A stretch of 64,000 nucleotides of DNA, taken from positions 16,038-80,037 of the forward strand of contig JBFWOF010000028.1 in the NCBI GenBank assembly GCA_050250665.1, in the 5' to 3' direction. Shown piece by piece: positions 23,673 through 32,079 of the stretch. This stretch comes from JADKFD01 sp050250665 (GTDB taxonomy: Bacteria > Pseudomonadota > Gammaproteobacteria > Xanthomonadales > SZUA-5). The position numbers were made by a program, and so were the translations under genes. The first letter of the stretch is position 1, and every line of letters starts with the position of its first letter. The notes below the pieces were generated by a model, which was not told the origin of the DNA, ran no database searches, and saw only the letters and a list, made by a program, of their open reading frames with translations.

Positions 23673-25063
23673 GATCGCTGCGCAGGCTGTTGTTGGTGGC
23701 CCTGCTGCTGACCATCGGCGCGGCAGCGGGGATCAGTACCCTGCTGAGCTATGGCGCCAGCCACAATGAGGCCAATGAGCTCTTTGATGCCAAGCTGGCG
23801 CAGTCGGCGCGAGTGCTGCAGGCGCTGGTCGGGCATCGGCTGGATCGGGTCCAGGATCCGGCCGATCCGGTCGTTGTCAGCGTGCTCGAGCTCGATATCG
23901 AAGGTGATGGCGACGAACTGGCCACCGCCGATGGACATGCCTACGAAACCAAGCTGGCCTTTCTGGTTTACGCTGAGAACGGCAGGCGACTGCTGCAATC
24001 GAACAACGCACCGGCCGAATTCAGCAAGCCTGACCGGCCCGGTTTCGCGCGCCAGCGTCTGGGCAACACGGTCTGGCGGACCTTTGCGCTGCACAAGGCC
24101 GGAGGCCGCTGGTATCAGGTCGCCGAGCGCGACGATATTCGCAGCGAACTGGCGGCAGAGATTGCCGTGGGCACGGCGTTGCCGCCCTTGCTGGCGCTGC
24201 CGGTCATCGCCTTGCTGATCGTGCTGGTGGTCAACTGGGCTACCCGATCCATTGCCCGGGTGGCCGACGAGGTCGAGGCGCGACCGGCCGATCAGCTGCA
24301 TCCCATCGACCTGACAGCCGCGCCGCAGGAACTGACCGGCTTGATCCAGTCCATCAACCGTTTGTTCTTGCGGGTACAGACCACGCTGGAGCATGAAAAG
24401 CGCTTCACCGCCGATGCCGCGCATGAATTGCGTACGCCGATTTCCGCGATCAAGCTGCATGCGCAGAATCTGGCAGAGGCCCAGGACCCGGCGGCGCGTG
24501 AAGCGGCCGCCCGAGGTTTGCAGGCTGGTATCGTCCGCTGCGAACGACTGGTGTCGCAGTTGCTGGAGCTGGCCCGGCTGGAGCGGGGGGCGCTGAAACT
24601 GGAGACGCAAACGCTGGAACTGGGCGCGGTGATTCGGCAGGTGATCGCCGATCTGGCCCCCGAAGCGCACCGGCGCGAGATTGAACTGGCATTCAACGCC
24701 GATCGCGCCTGTCTGGTGCCTGGAGATCCGGTGCTGCTGGCCGTGCTGGCCCGCAACCTGATCGAGAATGCCATCCGCCATGGTCCCGCGCGGGCGGCCG
24801 TCGACATCGCGCTGCGACAGGACGGAGACGGCGTGCTGCTGGTGGTCGAGGATCAGGGCGCAGGCATCGACCAGCCGCAACGTGAGCTGGTCTTCAATCG
24901 ATTCCATCGCGAGCAGGATGCCGGTGGCCCCGGCAGCGGCCTCGGCCTGTCGATCGTGCGGCGCGTGGCCGAGCTGCACCAGGCCAGCATCGAGCTGGGC
25001 GAGGGTGGCGGCGGCAAGGGCCTGCGCGTGCAGGTGCGCTTTCCGGTGGCGGGGGAGGGGTGA
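23669..25063 (+). CDS. Two-component sensor histidine kinase
   Basis: A 464-aa QseC-like membrane kinase. A first transmembrane helix (about 8-27) and a second (about 170-190) flank a periplasmic sensor domain. A HAMP-like linker and a dimerisation helix with the phospho-His motif FTADAAHELRTPISAIKLH follow. The ATPase domain has N-box NLIENAIRHG, DQGAGI and GSGLGLSIVRRV. The GTG start overlaps the regulator gene (GTGA), so the pair is co-translated. No target gene is obvious nearby. Confidence 0.92.
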   Translation: MRSLRRLLLVALLLTIGAAAGISTLLSYGASHNEANELFDAKLAQSARVLQALVGHRLDRVQDPADPVVVSVLELDIEGDGDELATADGHAYETKLAFLVYAENGRRLLQSNNAPAEFSKPDRPGFARQRLGNTVWRTFALHKAGGRWYQVAERDDIRSELAAEIAVGTALPPLLALPVIALLIVLVVNWATRSIARVADEVEARPADQLHPIDLTAAPQELTGLIQSINRLFLRVQTTLEHEKRFTADAAHELRTPISAIKLHAQNLAEAQDPAAREAAARGLQAGIVRCERLVSQLLELARLERGALKLETQTLELGAVIRQVIADLAPEAHRREIELAFNADRACLVPGDPVLLAVLARNLIENAIRHGPARAAVDIALRQDGDGVLLVVEDQGAGIDQPQRELVFNRFHREQDAGGPGSGLGLSIVRRVAELHQASIELGEGGGGKGLRVQVRFPVAGEG

Positions 25064-25145
25064 GTGGGGAGAGAGGGCACGGCGGAAGCAGCGTCATTGT
25101 TAGCAACCCGTCTCGGCCTGAAACTGCTCACGGGCCATAAACCCC

Positions 25146-25249
25146 CGGCGTCATTGCGACCCCGGACTTGATCCGGGGGAAGCAATCCAGGAACACAGTC
25201 GCAGAAGTACTGGATTGCTTCGTCGCTGCGCTCCTCGCAATGACGCCGG
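25146..25249. repeat. Dispersed inverted repeat, GAAGCAATCC family, copy 1
   Basis: Outer arms CGGCGTCATTGCG and CGCAATGACGCCG enclose inner arms GAAGCAATCCAG... and ...CTGGATTGCTTC. A second copy in inverted orientation lies at 52374-52473. Palindromic and intergenic; this type of repeat is common in many proteobacterial genomes. Confidence 0.8.
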
Positions 25250-25260
25250 GCCTTGACTGT

Positions 25261-25330
25261 TGTAGGCCCAGACTTGTCTGGACGCTTCTGCGGAGTGCGG
25301 AAAAGGCGTCCAGACGAGTCTGGACCGACA
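25261..25330. repeat. Dispersed palindromic repeat, TCTGGAC family, copy 2
   Basis: Arms CCCAGACTTGTCTGGACGC and GCGTCCAGACGAGTCTGGAC around a short purine-rich loop. It is the same family as 12195-12260 and 38938-38996. Confidence 0.8.
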
Positions 25331-25386
25331 GAACCCTCAGGTCACGGGTATGAGTGCTTCAGCCTTTCCCCGTGCCCCGTGCCCCG

Positions 25387-25869
25387 TCAGAGCTCCAACA
25401 GATAAAACCGGTTGCAGGCGAAGTGTCCGGTGGCTCCCATGGCCGCCGAAATCTGTCGGAAGCCGACTTTTTCGTACAGGGCCTGGGCCTGGTCCATGCC
25501 GGTCAGGGTTTCCAGGTAGCAGCGGGAAAAGCCGGCGCTGCGGGCGAAATCCAGGCAGGTGCGCATCATCGCGGCGCCGGCGCCGACGCCGCGCGCCTGG
25601 GGCAGGAAGTACATCTTGCGCAGTTCGCAGACGTCCTCGTCGGCGCCCGACAGGGGCGCGATGCCTGCGCCGCCGACGACTTGTCCATCGATCTCAACGA
25701 CAAAATAACGGTGGCGTGGATGGCCGTAGGCGGCGCTCATCGCCGCCACCTCCGGGTCGTGGATGGCAAAACCCGGACCGTCGGCGCCAAATTCGGGCAT
25801 GACGGTGCGGATGATGGCGGCGACAGCCGGGTCGTCCTGCGCAGCAATCGGGCGAATCAGCGGGCTCAT
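25387..25869 (-). CDS. GNAT family N-acetyltransferase
   Basis: A 160-aa acetyltransferase. Motif A reads MYFLPQARGVGAGAAMMRTCLDFA, with a Gln/Arg-x-x-Gly-x-Gly/Ala acetyl-CoA loop, and ALYEKVGFRQI closes the fold. The substrate is unknown. The ATG overlaps the end of the cyanophycinase-like gene by 4 bp, so the two are translationally coupled. This suggests they act on related small peptides or amino-acid compounds, but that is inference. Confidence 0.87.
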   Translation of the reverse strand: MSPLIRPIAAQDDPAVAAIIRTVMPEFGADGPGFAIHDPEVAAMSAAYGHPRHRYFVVEIDGQVVGGAGIAPLSGADEDVCELRKMYFLPQARGVGAGAAMMRTCLDFARSAGFSRCYLETLTGMDQAQALYEKVGFRQISAAMGATGHFACNRFYLLEL

Positions 25870-26684
25870 TCGATGTCCTCGACACTGCGGGCGTTGATGT
25901 TGTAGCGCATGCCGGGCGTCAGGATATGCAGACGCACATTGGTGATGCTCACCGGCTCGCCATGTTCGGCCTCGGCCAGACTGGAGTGGCGCACTTCGGA
26001 GGGATCGAGCACCAGTACCGTGCTGCTGCCTACCACTTCCAGCACATTATCCGGGCCGATGAAGGCCGCGGTGTCCTCGTCGATGCCCAGGGCCACGGCA
26101 AAGGGATTGAGCGCCAGTGCAGTCAGCAGCCGACCGATCCGGTCGCGCTGGCGAAAATGCTGGTCGATCATGATCTTGTTGACCAGCCCCAGGCCGGGCG
26201 CCAGGCTGACCATGCCCGCATGCGGCGTGGCGCCTTCTTCGCCGCCGGAAATCATGTGCGAGGGCATGATCGCGGCGCCGGCCGAGGTGCCGGCAATGGG
26301 CATGCCGTCGGCGTTTCTTCGGCGCAGCAGGCGCGCCACCGAAGTGCCGCCTATGGTGGTCGACAGACGCAGCTGATTGCCGCCGGTAATGAAGACGCCA
26401 TCGCAACTCTTCAGCGTGGCCAAATCGGCTTCGTCCTCGCAGTCTTCACGCCGGGCGAAACGCAAGATCGGTGTTTCCGCTGCGTCAAAGCCCGAGAACA
26501 GCTCCTGATAGTTGATACCGGCGTCTTCGCGCCTGGAGGCCGTTGGAATGATGGCAATCGTCGGTCGACGGCCGCAGAGCTTGACGAAGCGTTTCAGAAT
26601 CCTGGTGGCGCCGATCTTGTCTTCGGCTCCGCCGATGGGAATCAGGAATCCACGTGTCTTGTCGGGCTGGCTTTTGGCCGGCAC
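25866..26684 (-). CDS. cphB: Cyanophycinase
   Basis: A serine-type exopeptidase (peptidase family S51) that cleaves cyanophycin, the Asp-Arg storage polymer, to beta-Asp-Arg. At 272 aa the length fits CphB. Visible motifs are FLIPIGGAEDK at the N-terminus, VFITGGNQLRL, the nucleophile Ser134 in AGTSAGAAIM, and GLGLVNKIMIDQHFRQRDRIGRL with the catalytic His. The C-terminus (ITNVRLHILTPGMRYNI) is also typical. No cyanophycin synthetase is in this window, so it may act on imported polymer or related isopeptides. It is coupled to the GNAT gene. Confidence 0.88.
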   Translation of the reverse strand: MPAKSQPDKTRGFLIPIGGAEDKIGATRILKRFVKLCGRRPTIAIIPTASRREDAGINYQELFSGFDAAETPILRFARREDCEDEADLATLKSCDGVFITGGNQLRLSTTIGGTSVARLLRRRNADGMPIAGTSAGAAIMPSHMISGGEEGATPHAGMVSLAPGLGLVNKIMIDQHFRQRDRIGRLLTALALNPFAVALGIDEDTAAFIGPDNVLEVVGSSTVLVLDPSEVRHSSLAEAEHGEPVSITNVRLHILTPGMRYNINARSVEDIE

Positions 26685-26760
26685 AGAACCTCCAGAGGGT
26701 ACAAAGCCGCGGGAGTATAGCGAATGCGCATCGGTGGCCTGCTCCGGGGCCGGACAGACG

Positions 26761-29358
26761 CTATATCAGACACTCGCGGTCACGCGCGAAGCGCTCGAAT
26801 TCCGCGGCGCTCAGGGGTTTGGAGAAGTAGAAGCCCTGTGCATAACGGGCACCCAGCTCCAGCAGAAAATCGCGCTGCTCCACGGTCTCGACGCCTTCGG
26901 CGACCACCGACAGGCCCAGGGCCTGGGCCATCTGCAGGATGGCGCGGCAGAGTTTGGCATCGGTCTCGTGTCCGGGGATTCCGTGCATGAAATTGTGCGA
27001 GATCTTGATGCCGGCGATCGGCAGTCGCCGCAGATAGCCAAGGGCGCTGTAACCCTCACCGAAATCGTCGATGCTGATCGCCACCCCGAGGTCGCGCAGG
27101 CGCGCCAGCGTCTGCTCGGTGGCCGGCGCGTCCTCGATCAGGGCGCGCTCGGTCATCTCCAGTTCCAGGGCATGCGCAGGCACGCCGGTAGCCTCGAGTA
27201 CGCGCCGCACGTTGCGCTCGAAGCTCTCGCCCAGGAACTGGCGGAAGGAGACATTGACCGCAACATGGCCCACGGTCAGTCCGCGCTCATGCCACTGGCG
27301 CCACTGCATGCAGGCCTGTTCGAGCACGAAGGCGCCGATTCGGACGATGTCGCCGGAGGTCTCGGCGATCGGGATGAACGTATCGGGTGCCAGATCGCCA
27401 AGCACCCGGCTGCGCCAGCGCAGCAGTGCTTCGGCACCGACCACGCAGCCGGTACGCATGTCGATCTTGGGTTGGTAGAGCAGGTAGAACTCCTCGTTTT
27501 CGATGGCCCGCCGCAGCTGGGTTTCGATCAGCAGGCGCTCCTTGAGCTGCAGCGCCAGCGCCGGAGAAAACATCTGCCAGGTGTTGCGGCCACGTCGTTT
27601 GGCCTCGTACATGGCGACGTCGGCATGGTTCAGCAGCTGCTGCGCGTTCAGGCCGTCATTCGGATAGCGGGCGATGCCTATCGAGGGCGTGATGATGAAT
27701 TCCTCGCCGGAATGGGCGAAGGCCTTGGTGAATGCGGCGCTGATGGTCTCGGCCAGGGCGCAAACCGCCTCCTCCGAGTTCGCGCTGGGCATCAGTACCA
27801 GGAATTCGTCTCCGCCAAAGCGCCCGGCACTGATGCCCTCGGGCAGCACGCTGACCAGGCGCCGGGCTGCCGCCACCAGCAGGCGATCGCCCGCGGTATG
27901 TCCGATCAAATCGTTGACCACCTTGAACCGGTCCAGATCCACGTACATCAGAGCCGGTCCCGCCTGAGCCGCGCTGTTGCTCACCAATGCCGAGCTCAGT
28001 CCGGCCAGAATGGTGTCGCGGTTGAGCAAGCCGGTCAGGGGATCGGTCTGAGCCTGCCGGCGTAGACGTTCCTCTTCGAGCTTGCGCGAAGTGATTTCCT
28101 GGACGGTGCCGGACATCTGGTAGGGGACGCCGCGGCGACTCTGGACATGGCCGAGTACGCGGACCCACATGATGCGGTTGGACGGGTGTGCCACACGCAC
28201 TTCGGTATCGAGCTCGGCGCCAGTCTCTGCAGAGCGGCGTACCGCCGACTCAAAACGCCCCCGATCTTCCGGGACGAGCATGTCGGCCAGGCCGTCCTGG
28301 CTGATGCCGGTCACAGGATCGCGCCCCATCAATCGATACAGCGCGTCAGTCCAGTACAGCGTGTGTTGCCTCAGGTCCACGGTCCAGCCGCCGATGCGGG
28401 CCAGCGCCTGCACCTGGTCGAACAACTCGGCGGTGCGCTTGAGTTCGGTGATGTCACTGAACAGCGAGATCAACTGGAACGGTTTGGCCTCACCTTCGCG
28501 GAACTGCGGCACCACGCTGATGGCCACCCAACGGCCATGGCCGCTGCGACGATCCACCAGGCCCAGCACCGTGGACTCGACGCGTTTACCGCTGCGCACG
28601 GCGCGCAGCACCGGGTTGGCAGACCACTCGATGGCCTGCCCGTCGTCGTCGTACAGATCCCACTCGGTGATCCGGGACCGATCGGCCGAGTTCCCGGTAT
28701 CGAGACCGAGGATGCGCTCGGCCGTCGCGTTCATCGACACGATGCGGCCACCGGCGTCATGCACGATCACGCCCTTGTCCACGGCCTGCAACAGCGCCGC
28801 ATAGCGCTCTTCCCCGGCGCGCAGCTCACGCTCCGATTGCAGGCGTTCGCTGATGTTGCGGGCGATGGCGACGATCAGCTTCTGATCATGGTCGAAATAG
28901 GCGCGCGAGTGCACTTCGACCGGAATCAGCTGGCCGTCCTTGCCGCGATTGGTGGTCTCGGTCGAGGTGCTTTCGCCGACGGCCAGCGTGTCCCAGATGT
29001 GCTCGATGTGATGGGAGGGCAGGCTGGGATTGAGGTCGTAGACGCTACGCTCGCGCAATTCCTGACGACTCCAGCCGTACATCCGTTCCGCCGCCAGGTT
29101 GGCATCGACGATGCGGCCGTTGCGGTCGATCAGGGTGATCGCGTCTGCGGCGGCATCGAACAGACCAACATAGCGCGAGACCGCGGAGCGGCCTATCTTC
29201 AACAGTTCACCGACGCGACGGGCGATTTCGGCCAGATCGCTGGAGTCCAGACCGCCGTCGGCGGCCTTGGTGCGCAGCTCGCTCAGCCACTCGAGCAATT
29301 CGCGGGCGGTCTGATCGACCGCGGATCGTCGTGACATGGAGGAGGGCTGCGGGCTCAC
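26761..29358 (-). CDS. PAS-GGDEF-EAL cyclic-di-GMP signalling protein
   Basis: An 865-aa cytoplasmic protein with no clear membrane helix. At least three PAS domains precede a GGDEF diguanylate cyclase domain (GGDEF at 515-519, intact) and an EAL phosphodiesterase domain (EAL from Glu643, DDFG at 764-767, VVAEGVE, QGFYFSKPL). The inhibitory RxxD site upstream of GGDEF is not present (LPEG in its place). In the EAL domain the usual KID motif reads KIS (Ser787), losing an aspartate close to the active site. Either Met1 or Met8 could be the start. It stands alone; the PAS ligand is unknown. Confidence 0.9.
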   Translation of the reverse strand: MSPQPSSMSRRSAVDQTARELLEWLSELRTKAADGGLDSSDLAEIARRVGELLKIGRSAVSRYVGLFDAAADAITLIDRNGRIVDANLAAERMYGWSRQELRERSVYDLNPSLPSHHIEHIWDTLAVGESTSTETTNRGKDGQLIPVEVHSRAYFDHDQKLIVAIARNISERLQSERELRAGEERYAALLQAVDKGVIVHDAGGRIVSMNATAERILGLDTGNSADRSRITEWDLYDDDGQAIEWSANPVLRAVRSGKRVESTVLGLVDRRSGHGRWVAISVVPQFREGEAKPFQLISLFSDITELKRTAELFDQVQALARIGGWTVDLRQHTLYWTDALYRLMGRDPVTGISQDGLADMLVPEDRGRFESAVRRSAETGAELDTEVRVAHPSNRIMWVRVLGHVQSRRGVPYQMSGTVQEITSRKLEEERLRRQAQTDPLTGLLNRDTILAGLSSALVSNSAAQAGPALMYVDLDRFKVVNDLIGHTAGDRLLVAAARRLVSVLPEGISAGRFGGDEFLVLMPSANSEEAVCALAETISAAFTKAFAHSGEEFIITPSIGIARYPNDGLNAQQLLNHADVAMYEAKRRGRNTWQMFSPALALQLKERLLIETQLRRAIENEEFYLLYQPKIDMRTGCVVGAEALLRWRSRVLGDLAPDTFIPIAETSGDIVRIGAFVLEQACMQWRQWHERGLTVGHVAVNVSFRQFLGESFERNVRRVLEATGVPAHALELEMTERALIEDAPATEQTLARLRDLGVAISIDDFGEGYSALGYLRRLPIAGIKISHNFMHGIPGHETDAKLCRAILQMAQALGLSVVAEGVETVEQRDFLLELGARYAQGFYFSKPLSAAEFERFARDRECLI

Positions 29359-29519
29359 CGCTTGCCGCGCGTGGCCGCAGGAAGCAGGCGAGCACCGAAC
29401 TCGATTTGATGCGCAAGCGCTGGCTTCATGGCCCTGTTCTGGTCGGCGCAGGCGGTAGAGCCGCGGAGCCTTGAGGTTAGCAGGGAGCGGTCGAATTCGT
29501 CATCGCCAGATACGGTTCT

Positions 29520-30419
29520 TCAGGCTGATTTCTTGAAAGCCAGCCCGACCTTGCTGCCATTGTTTCGCTGCAGCAGGGCACTGATCCAGCGGCCGGTCTC
29601 GACCAGCGCGGACAGATCGATGCCGGTCTCCAGGCCCAGGCCATGCAGCAGGTAGACCACATCCTCGCTGGCCACATTGCCGCTGGCGCCGGCGGCGTAG
29701 GGGCAGCCGCCCAGTCCGGCGACCGAGGCGTCGACCACGCGCACGCCCTCCTCGACGCAGGCCAGGGTATTGGCCAGCGCTTGCCCGTAGGTGTCATGGA
29801 AGTGGACGGCCAGCGCCGCCATCGGCACCTCGGCAGCCACTGCCTGCAGCATGGCCCGGGCCTTGCCGGCCGTACCGACACCGATGGTGTCGCCCAGCGA
29901 GATCTCGTAGCAGCCCATCTGATACAGGGTTCGGGCCACCCGGACCACGTCGGACAAGGGCACGTCGCCCTGGTAAGGACAGCCGAGTACGGTGGAGACA
30001 TAGCCGCGCACCCTTACCTGGTCAGCACGGGCACGCTCGATCACCGGCGCAAAACGCGCCAGCGATTCGGCAATGGAGGCATTGATATTGCGCTGACTGA
30101 AGGCTTCGGAAGCAGCGCCGAAGACCGCAATCTCCTCGACACCGACGGCCCGCGCGCGCTCGTAGCCCTGCAGATTGGGCACCAGCACCGGATAGGCCAC
30201 GCCGGGCTGTCGGTTCAGGCCGGCATAGACCTCGGCGGCATCAGCCATCTGCGGCACCCATTTGGGGCTGACGAAACTGGTGGCCTCGACGCTGCGATGA
30301 CCGGCAGCGGCCAGCCTTTCGATCAGTTCGATCTTGCTGGCCGTGGGCAGGTGCCGGGCTTCGTTCTGCAGACCGTCGCGGGGGCCGACTTCGACCAGGC
30401 GGATATGCTTGTCAGTCAT
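29520..30419 (-). CDS. mvaB: Hydroxymethylglutaryl-CoA lyase
   Basis: Cleaves HMG-CoA to acetyl-CoA and acetoacetate, typically the last step of leucine degradation. The 299-aa TIM-barrel protein shows VEVGPRDGLQNE (with the catalytic Arg-Asp), HFHDTYGQALAN (metal-binding HxH) and the family signature GGCPYAAGASGNVASED with the active-site Cys. No other leucine-degradation gene (liu/mcc) is nearby. It is divergent from the hisR-like gene across a 261-bp spacer. Confidence 0.94.
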   Translation of the reverse strand: MTDKHIRLVEVGPRDGLQNEARHLPTASKIELIERLAAAGHRSVEATSFVSPKWVPQMADAAEVYAGLNRQPGVAYPVLVPNLQGYERARAVGVEEIAVFGAASEAFSQRNINASIAESLARFAPVIERARADQVRVRGYVSTVLGCPYQGDVPLSDVVRVARTLYQMGCYEISLGDTIGVGTAGKARAMLQAVAAEVPMAALAVHFHDTYGQALANTLACVEEGVRVVDASVAGLGGCPYAAGASGNVASEDVVYLLHGLGLETGIDLSALVETGRWISALLQRNNGSKVGLAFKKSA

Positions 30420-30619
30420 GTGCTGGATGCGCTGAATGTGTCGATAGTCGGACTATGCTGGGGTGGCGCGCCACGCTATTCAAGCCTTGCTTCGACGATT
30501 GATCTGGCTGTCGTGCATGCGCCGATGGCTGCGATCAGGGCCGATGGTTCCGCAAAGCGGTCCGCCAGCGCGCTGTCCAGACCCGGCCCGGGTCCTGAAT
30601 GCGCCACAGACTCCCGCCC

Positions 30620-30648
30620 TTGACGCTCTGCAGCATCGCCCCTATGCT
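30620..30648 (+). promoter_or_regulatory. Sigma-70 type promoter of the TrpR-like regulator and his operon
   Basis: A -35 box TTGACG (30620-30625) and -10 box TATGCT (30643-30648) are separated by 17 bp, close to the sigma-70 consensus. Transcription would begin near 30655, immediately before the palindrome at 30659-30676. Confidence 0.7.
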
Positions 30649-30658
30649 TCGCCGCATT

Positions 30659-30676
30659 GTAATAACGCGCTATTAC
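30659..30676. promoter_or_regulatory. Putative operator for the TrpR-like regulator
   Basis: An 18-bp near-perfect palindrome, GTAATAACGCGCTATTAC (16 of 18 bases symmetrical), begins a few bases after the predicted transcription start. It ends 4 bp before the ATG of the TrpR-family gene. It lies where repressor binding would block initiation, so autoregulation of this gene and the downstream his genes is likely. I saw no second copy in the window. Confidence 0.7.
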
Positions 30677-30680
30677 GTGA

Positions 30681-31016
30681 ATGAAACGTCGAGCGGTACA
30701 GCCAGAAACCTCCGACACCGCTTCGCTGGATTTTCTGTGCGAGGCAATGATGTCGATGCGCACGGTCGAGGAAATGCGCGCCTTTCTGCGCGATCTGACC
30801 ACGCCCGCGGAACTTGAGGCGCTGACCGATCGCTGGCGAGTCGTCCCCTATCTGCTGCGGGAAGTGGCTTACCGCGAGATTCATGATCGCACGGCCGTCA
30901 GTGTCACCACCATCGGTCGCGTTGCCCGTTTCCTGGTGGGAGAGCAGGGCGGTTACGCGCTGGCAGCCAAACGCCTGCAACGCAAGGGCCGCTGGCCGCC
31001 CGTGGAATCCGACTGA
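30681..31016 (+). CDS. YerC/YecD family TrpR-related regulator (HisR-like)
   Basis: A 111-aa all-helical DNA-binding protein of the Trp-repressor superfamily. The YerC/YecD signature is visible as LCEAMMSMRTVEEMRAFLRDLTTPAELEALTDRW, followed by a helix-turn-helix around YREIHDRTAVSVTTIGRVARFL. As I recall, genes of this family precede hisG in Xanthomonadales and are proposed histidine-biosynthesis repressors, which fits its position 154 bp before hisG. No clear Shine-Dalgarno precedes the ATG, because the operator palindrome fills that space. Confidence 0.85.
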   Translation: MKRRAVQPETSDTASLDFLCEAMMSMRTVEEMRAFLRDLTTPAELEALTDRWRVVPYLLREVAYREIHDRTAVSVTTIGRVARFLVGEQGGYALAAKRLQRKGRWPPVESD

Positions 31017-31140
31017 TCCCGCCGCCTGAGCCGGCAACGGCAAGCACTGCATGGCGCCCCTGCCGTGCTGACCGGTCAAGCTCCCGGAAATTCGAGATAG
31101 GCAATGCCGAACCGGCTTTTGCGCTGCCTTTGCCTCACTC

Positions 31141-31160
31141 GGATGCCGCCGCAGGCATCC
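31141..31160 (+). promoter_or_regulatory. Small hairpin in the hisG leader
   Basis: A perfect 7-bp stem with a 6-nt loop (GGATGCC GCCGCA GGCATCC) ends 10 bp before the hisG ATG. It has no T-run, and no His-rich leader peptide is visible. It may modulate translation of hisG or stabilise a processed mRNA end. Confidence 0.35.
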
Positions 31161-31170
31161 ATCACACAGA

Positions 31171-32079
31171 ATGAAGACCATGACCAAGCCCAGAGACAGA
31201 CTTCGCATTGCCGTACAGAAATCCGGACGACTGTCGGAATCCTCGCAGGATCTGCTGGGCCGCTGCGGCCTCAAGTTTCGTCAGAGCCGTGACAAGCTGT
31301 TCTGTTTTGGCGAATCGATGCCCATCGATCTGCTGCTGGTGCGCGACGACGATATTCCCGGGCTGATCGCCCAGGGCGTGTGCGAACTCGGCATCGTCGG
31401 GCGCAATGTCTCGGCCGAGCAGGTGCTTGAGGGTGGCCCGGGCAGTGTTGCCCCCTTCGCCGAACTGCGCGAACTGGGTTTTGGTCGCTGCCGATTGTCG
31501 ATCGCGGTGCCGCAGGAAGAGGCCTACGAGGGCCCGCAGAACCTGGCCGGCCGACGCATTGCCACCAGCTACCCCAATTTGCTGCGCGACTACCTGAGCC
31601 AGAATGGTGTCGAGGCCGATATCGTCGTACTCAATGGTTCAGTCGAGATCGCGCCGCGCCTGGGCACCGCCGATCTGATCTGCGATCTGGTCTCGTCGGG
31701 CGCCACGCTGATCGCCAATCAGCTGCGCGAGGTGGTGTCGATAATGGACAGCCAGGCCGTGCTGATCGGCGCGCCGCAGGATTACGCCGACGAACGCACC
31801 GAGTTGCGTGAGCTGTTGTTGCGCCGAATTGACGGTGTCATCAGGGTGCGTGAGACCAAACTGGTGCTGCTGCAGGTGAGCCGCTCGCAACTTGGCGCGG
31901 TTCTGGCAGCTCTGCCCAAGGGCGATCCGCCTTCGGTGTCGCGACTGGAAGCGCCTGCAGACACGCTGTCGGTGCAGGCGATCTGCCACGAGGCGATCAA
32001 CTGGCAGCACATGGAAGATTTGAAACGAGCCGGAGCCACGCAGTTGGTGGTTCTGCCGGTGGAGAAGATGCTGGCATGA
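31171..32079 (+). CDS. hisG: ATP phosphoribosyltransferase (long form)
   Basis: First, feedback-controlled step of histidine synthesis: joins ATP and PRPP. The 302-aa length includes the catalytic domains and the C-terminal ACT-like regulatory domain (from about 225), so it is the long form that does not need HisZ. Motifs: RIAVQKSGRLSESS, GVCELGIVGRNV, RRIATSYPNLLRDYL and the PRPP site ADLICDLVSSGATL. Met4 (31180) is an alternative start. The end overlaps hisD by 4 bp. Confidence 0.95.
   Translation: MKTMTKPRDRLRIAVQKSGRLSESSQDLLGRCGLKFRQSRDKLFCFGESMPIDLLLVRDDDIPGLIAQGVCELGIVGRNVSAEQVLEGGPGSVAPFAELRELGFGRCRLSIAVPQEEAYEGPQNLAGRRIATSYPNLLRDYLSQNGVEADIVVLNGSVEIAPRLGTADLICDLVSSGATLIANQLREVVSIMDSQAVLIGAPQDYADERTELRELLLRRIDGVIRVRETKLVLLQVSRSQLGAVLAALPKGDPPSVSRLEAPADTLSVQAICHEAINWQHMEDLKRAGATQLVVLPVEKMLA

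Larger units (their letters stand above)
25064..25386. other. Repeat-filled spacer after the sensor kinase gene
   Basis: No gene is visible in these 323 bp. They hold a copy of the CATTGCG/GAAGCAATCC repeat (25146-25249) and a copy of the TCTGGAC stem-loop repeat (25261-25330). The facing genes converge here (kinase on the plus strand, GNAT on the minus strand), so the hairpins may also terminate transcription. Confidence 0.6.

Noticed and set aside
31017..31170. Histidine attenuator with leader peptide
   Set aside because: Short frames here have no run of His codons and the only hairpin lacks a T-run; a TrpR-like repressor explains control better.
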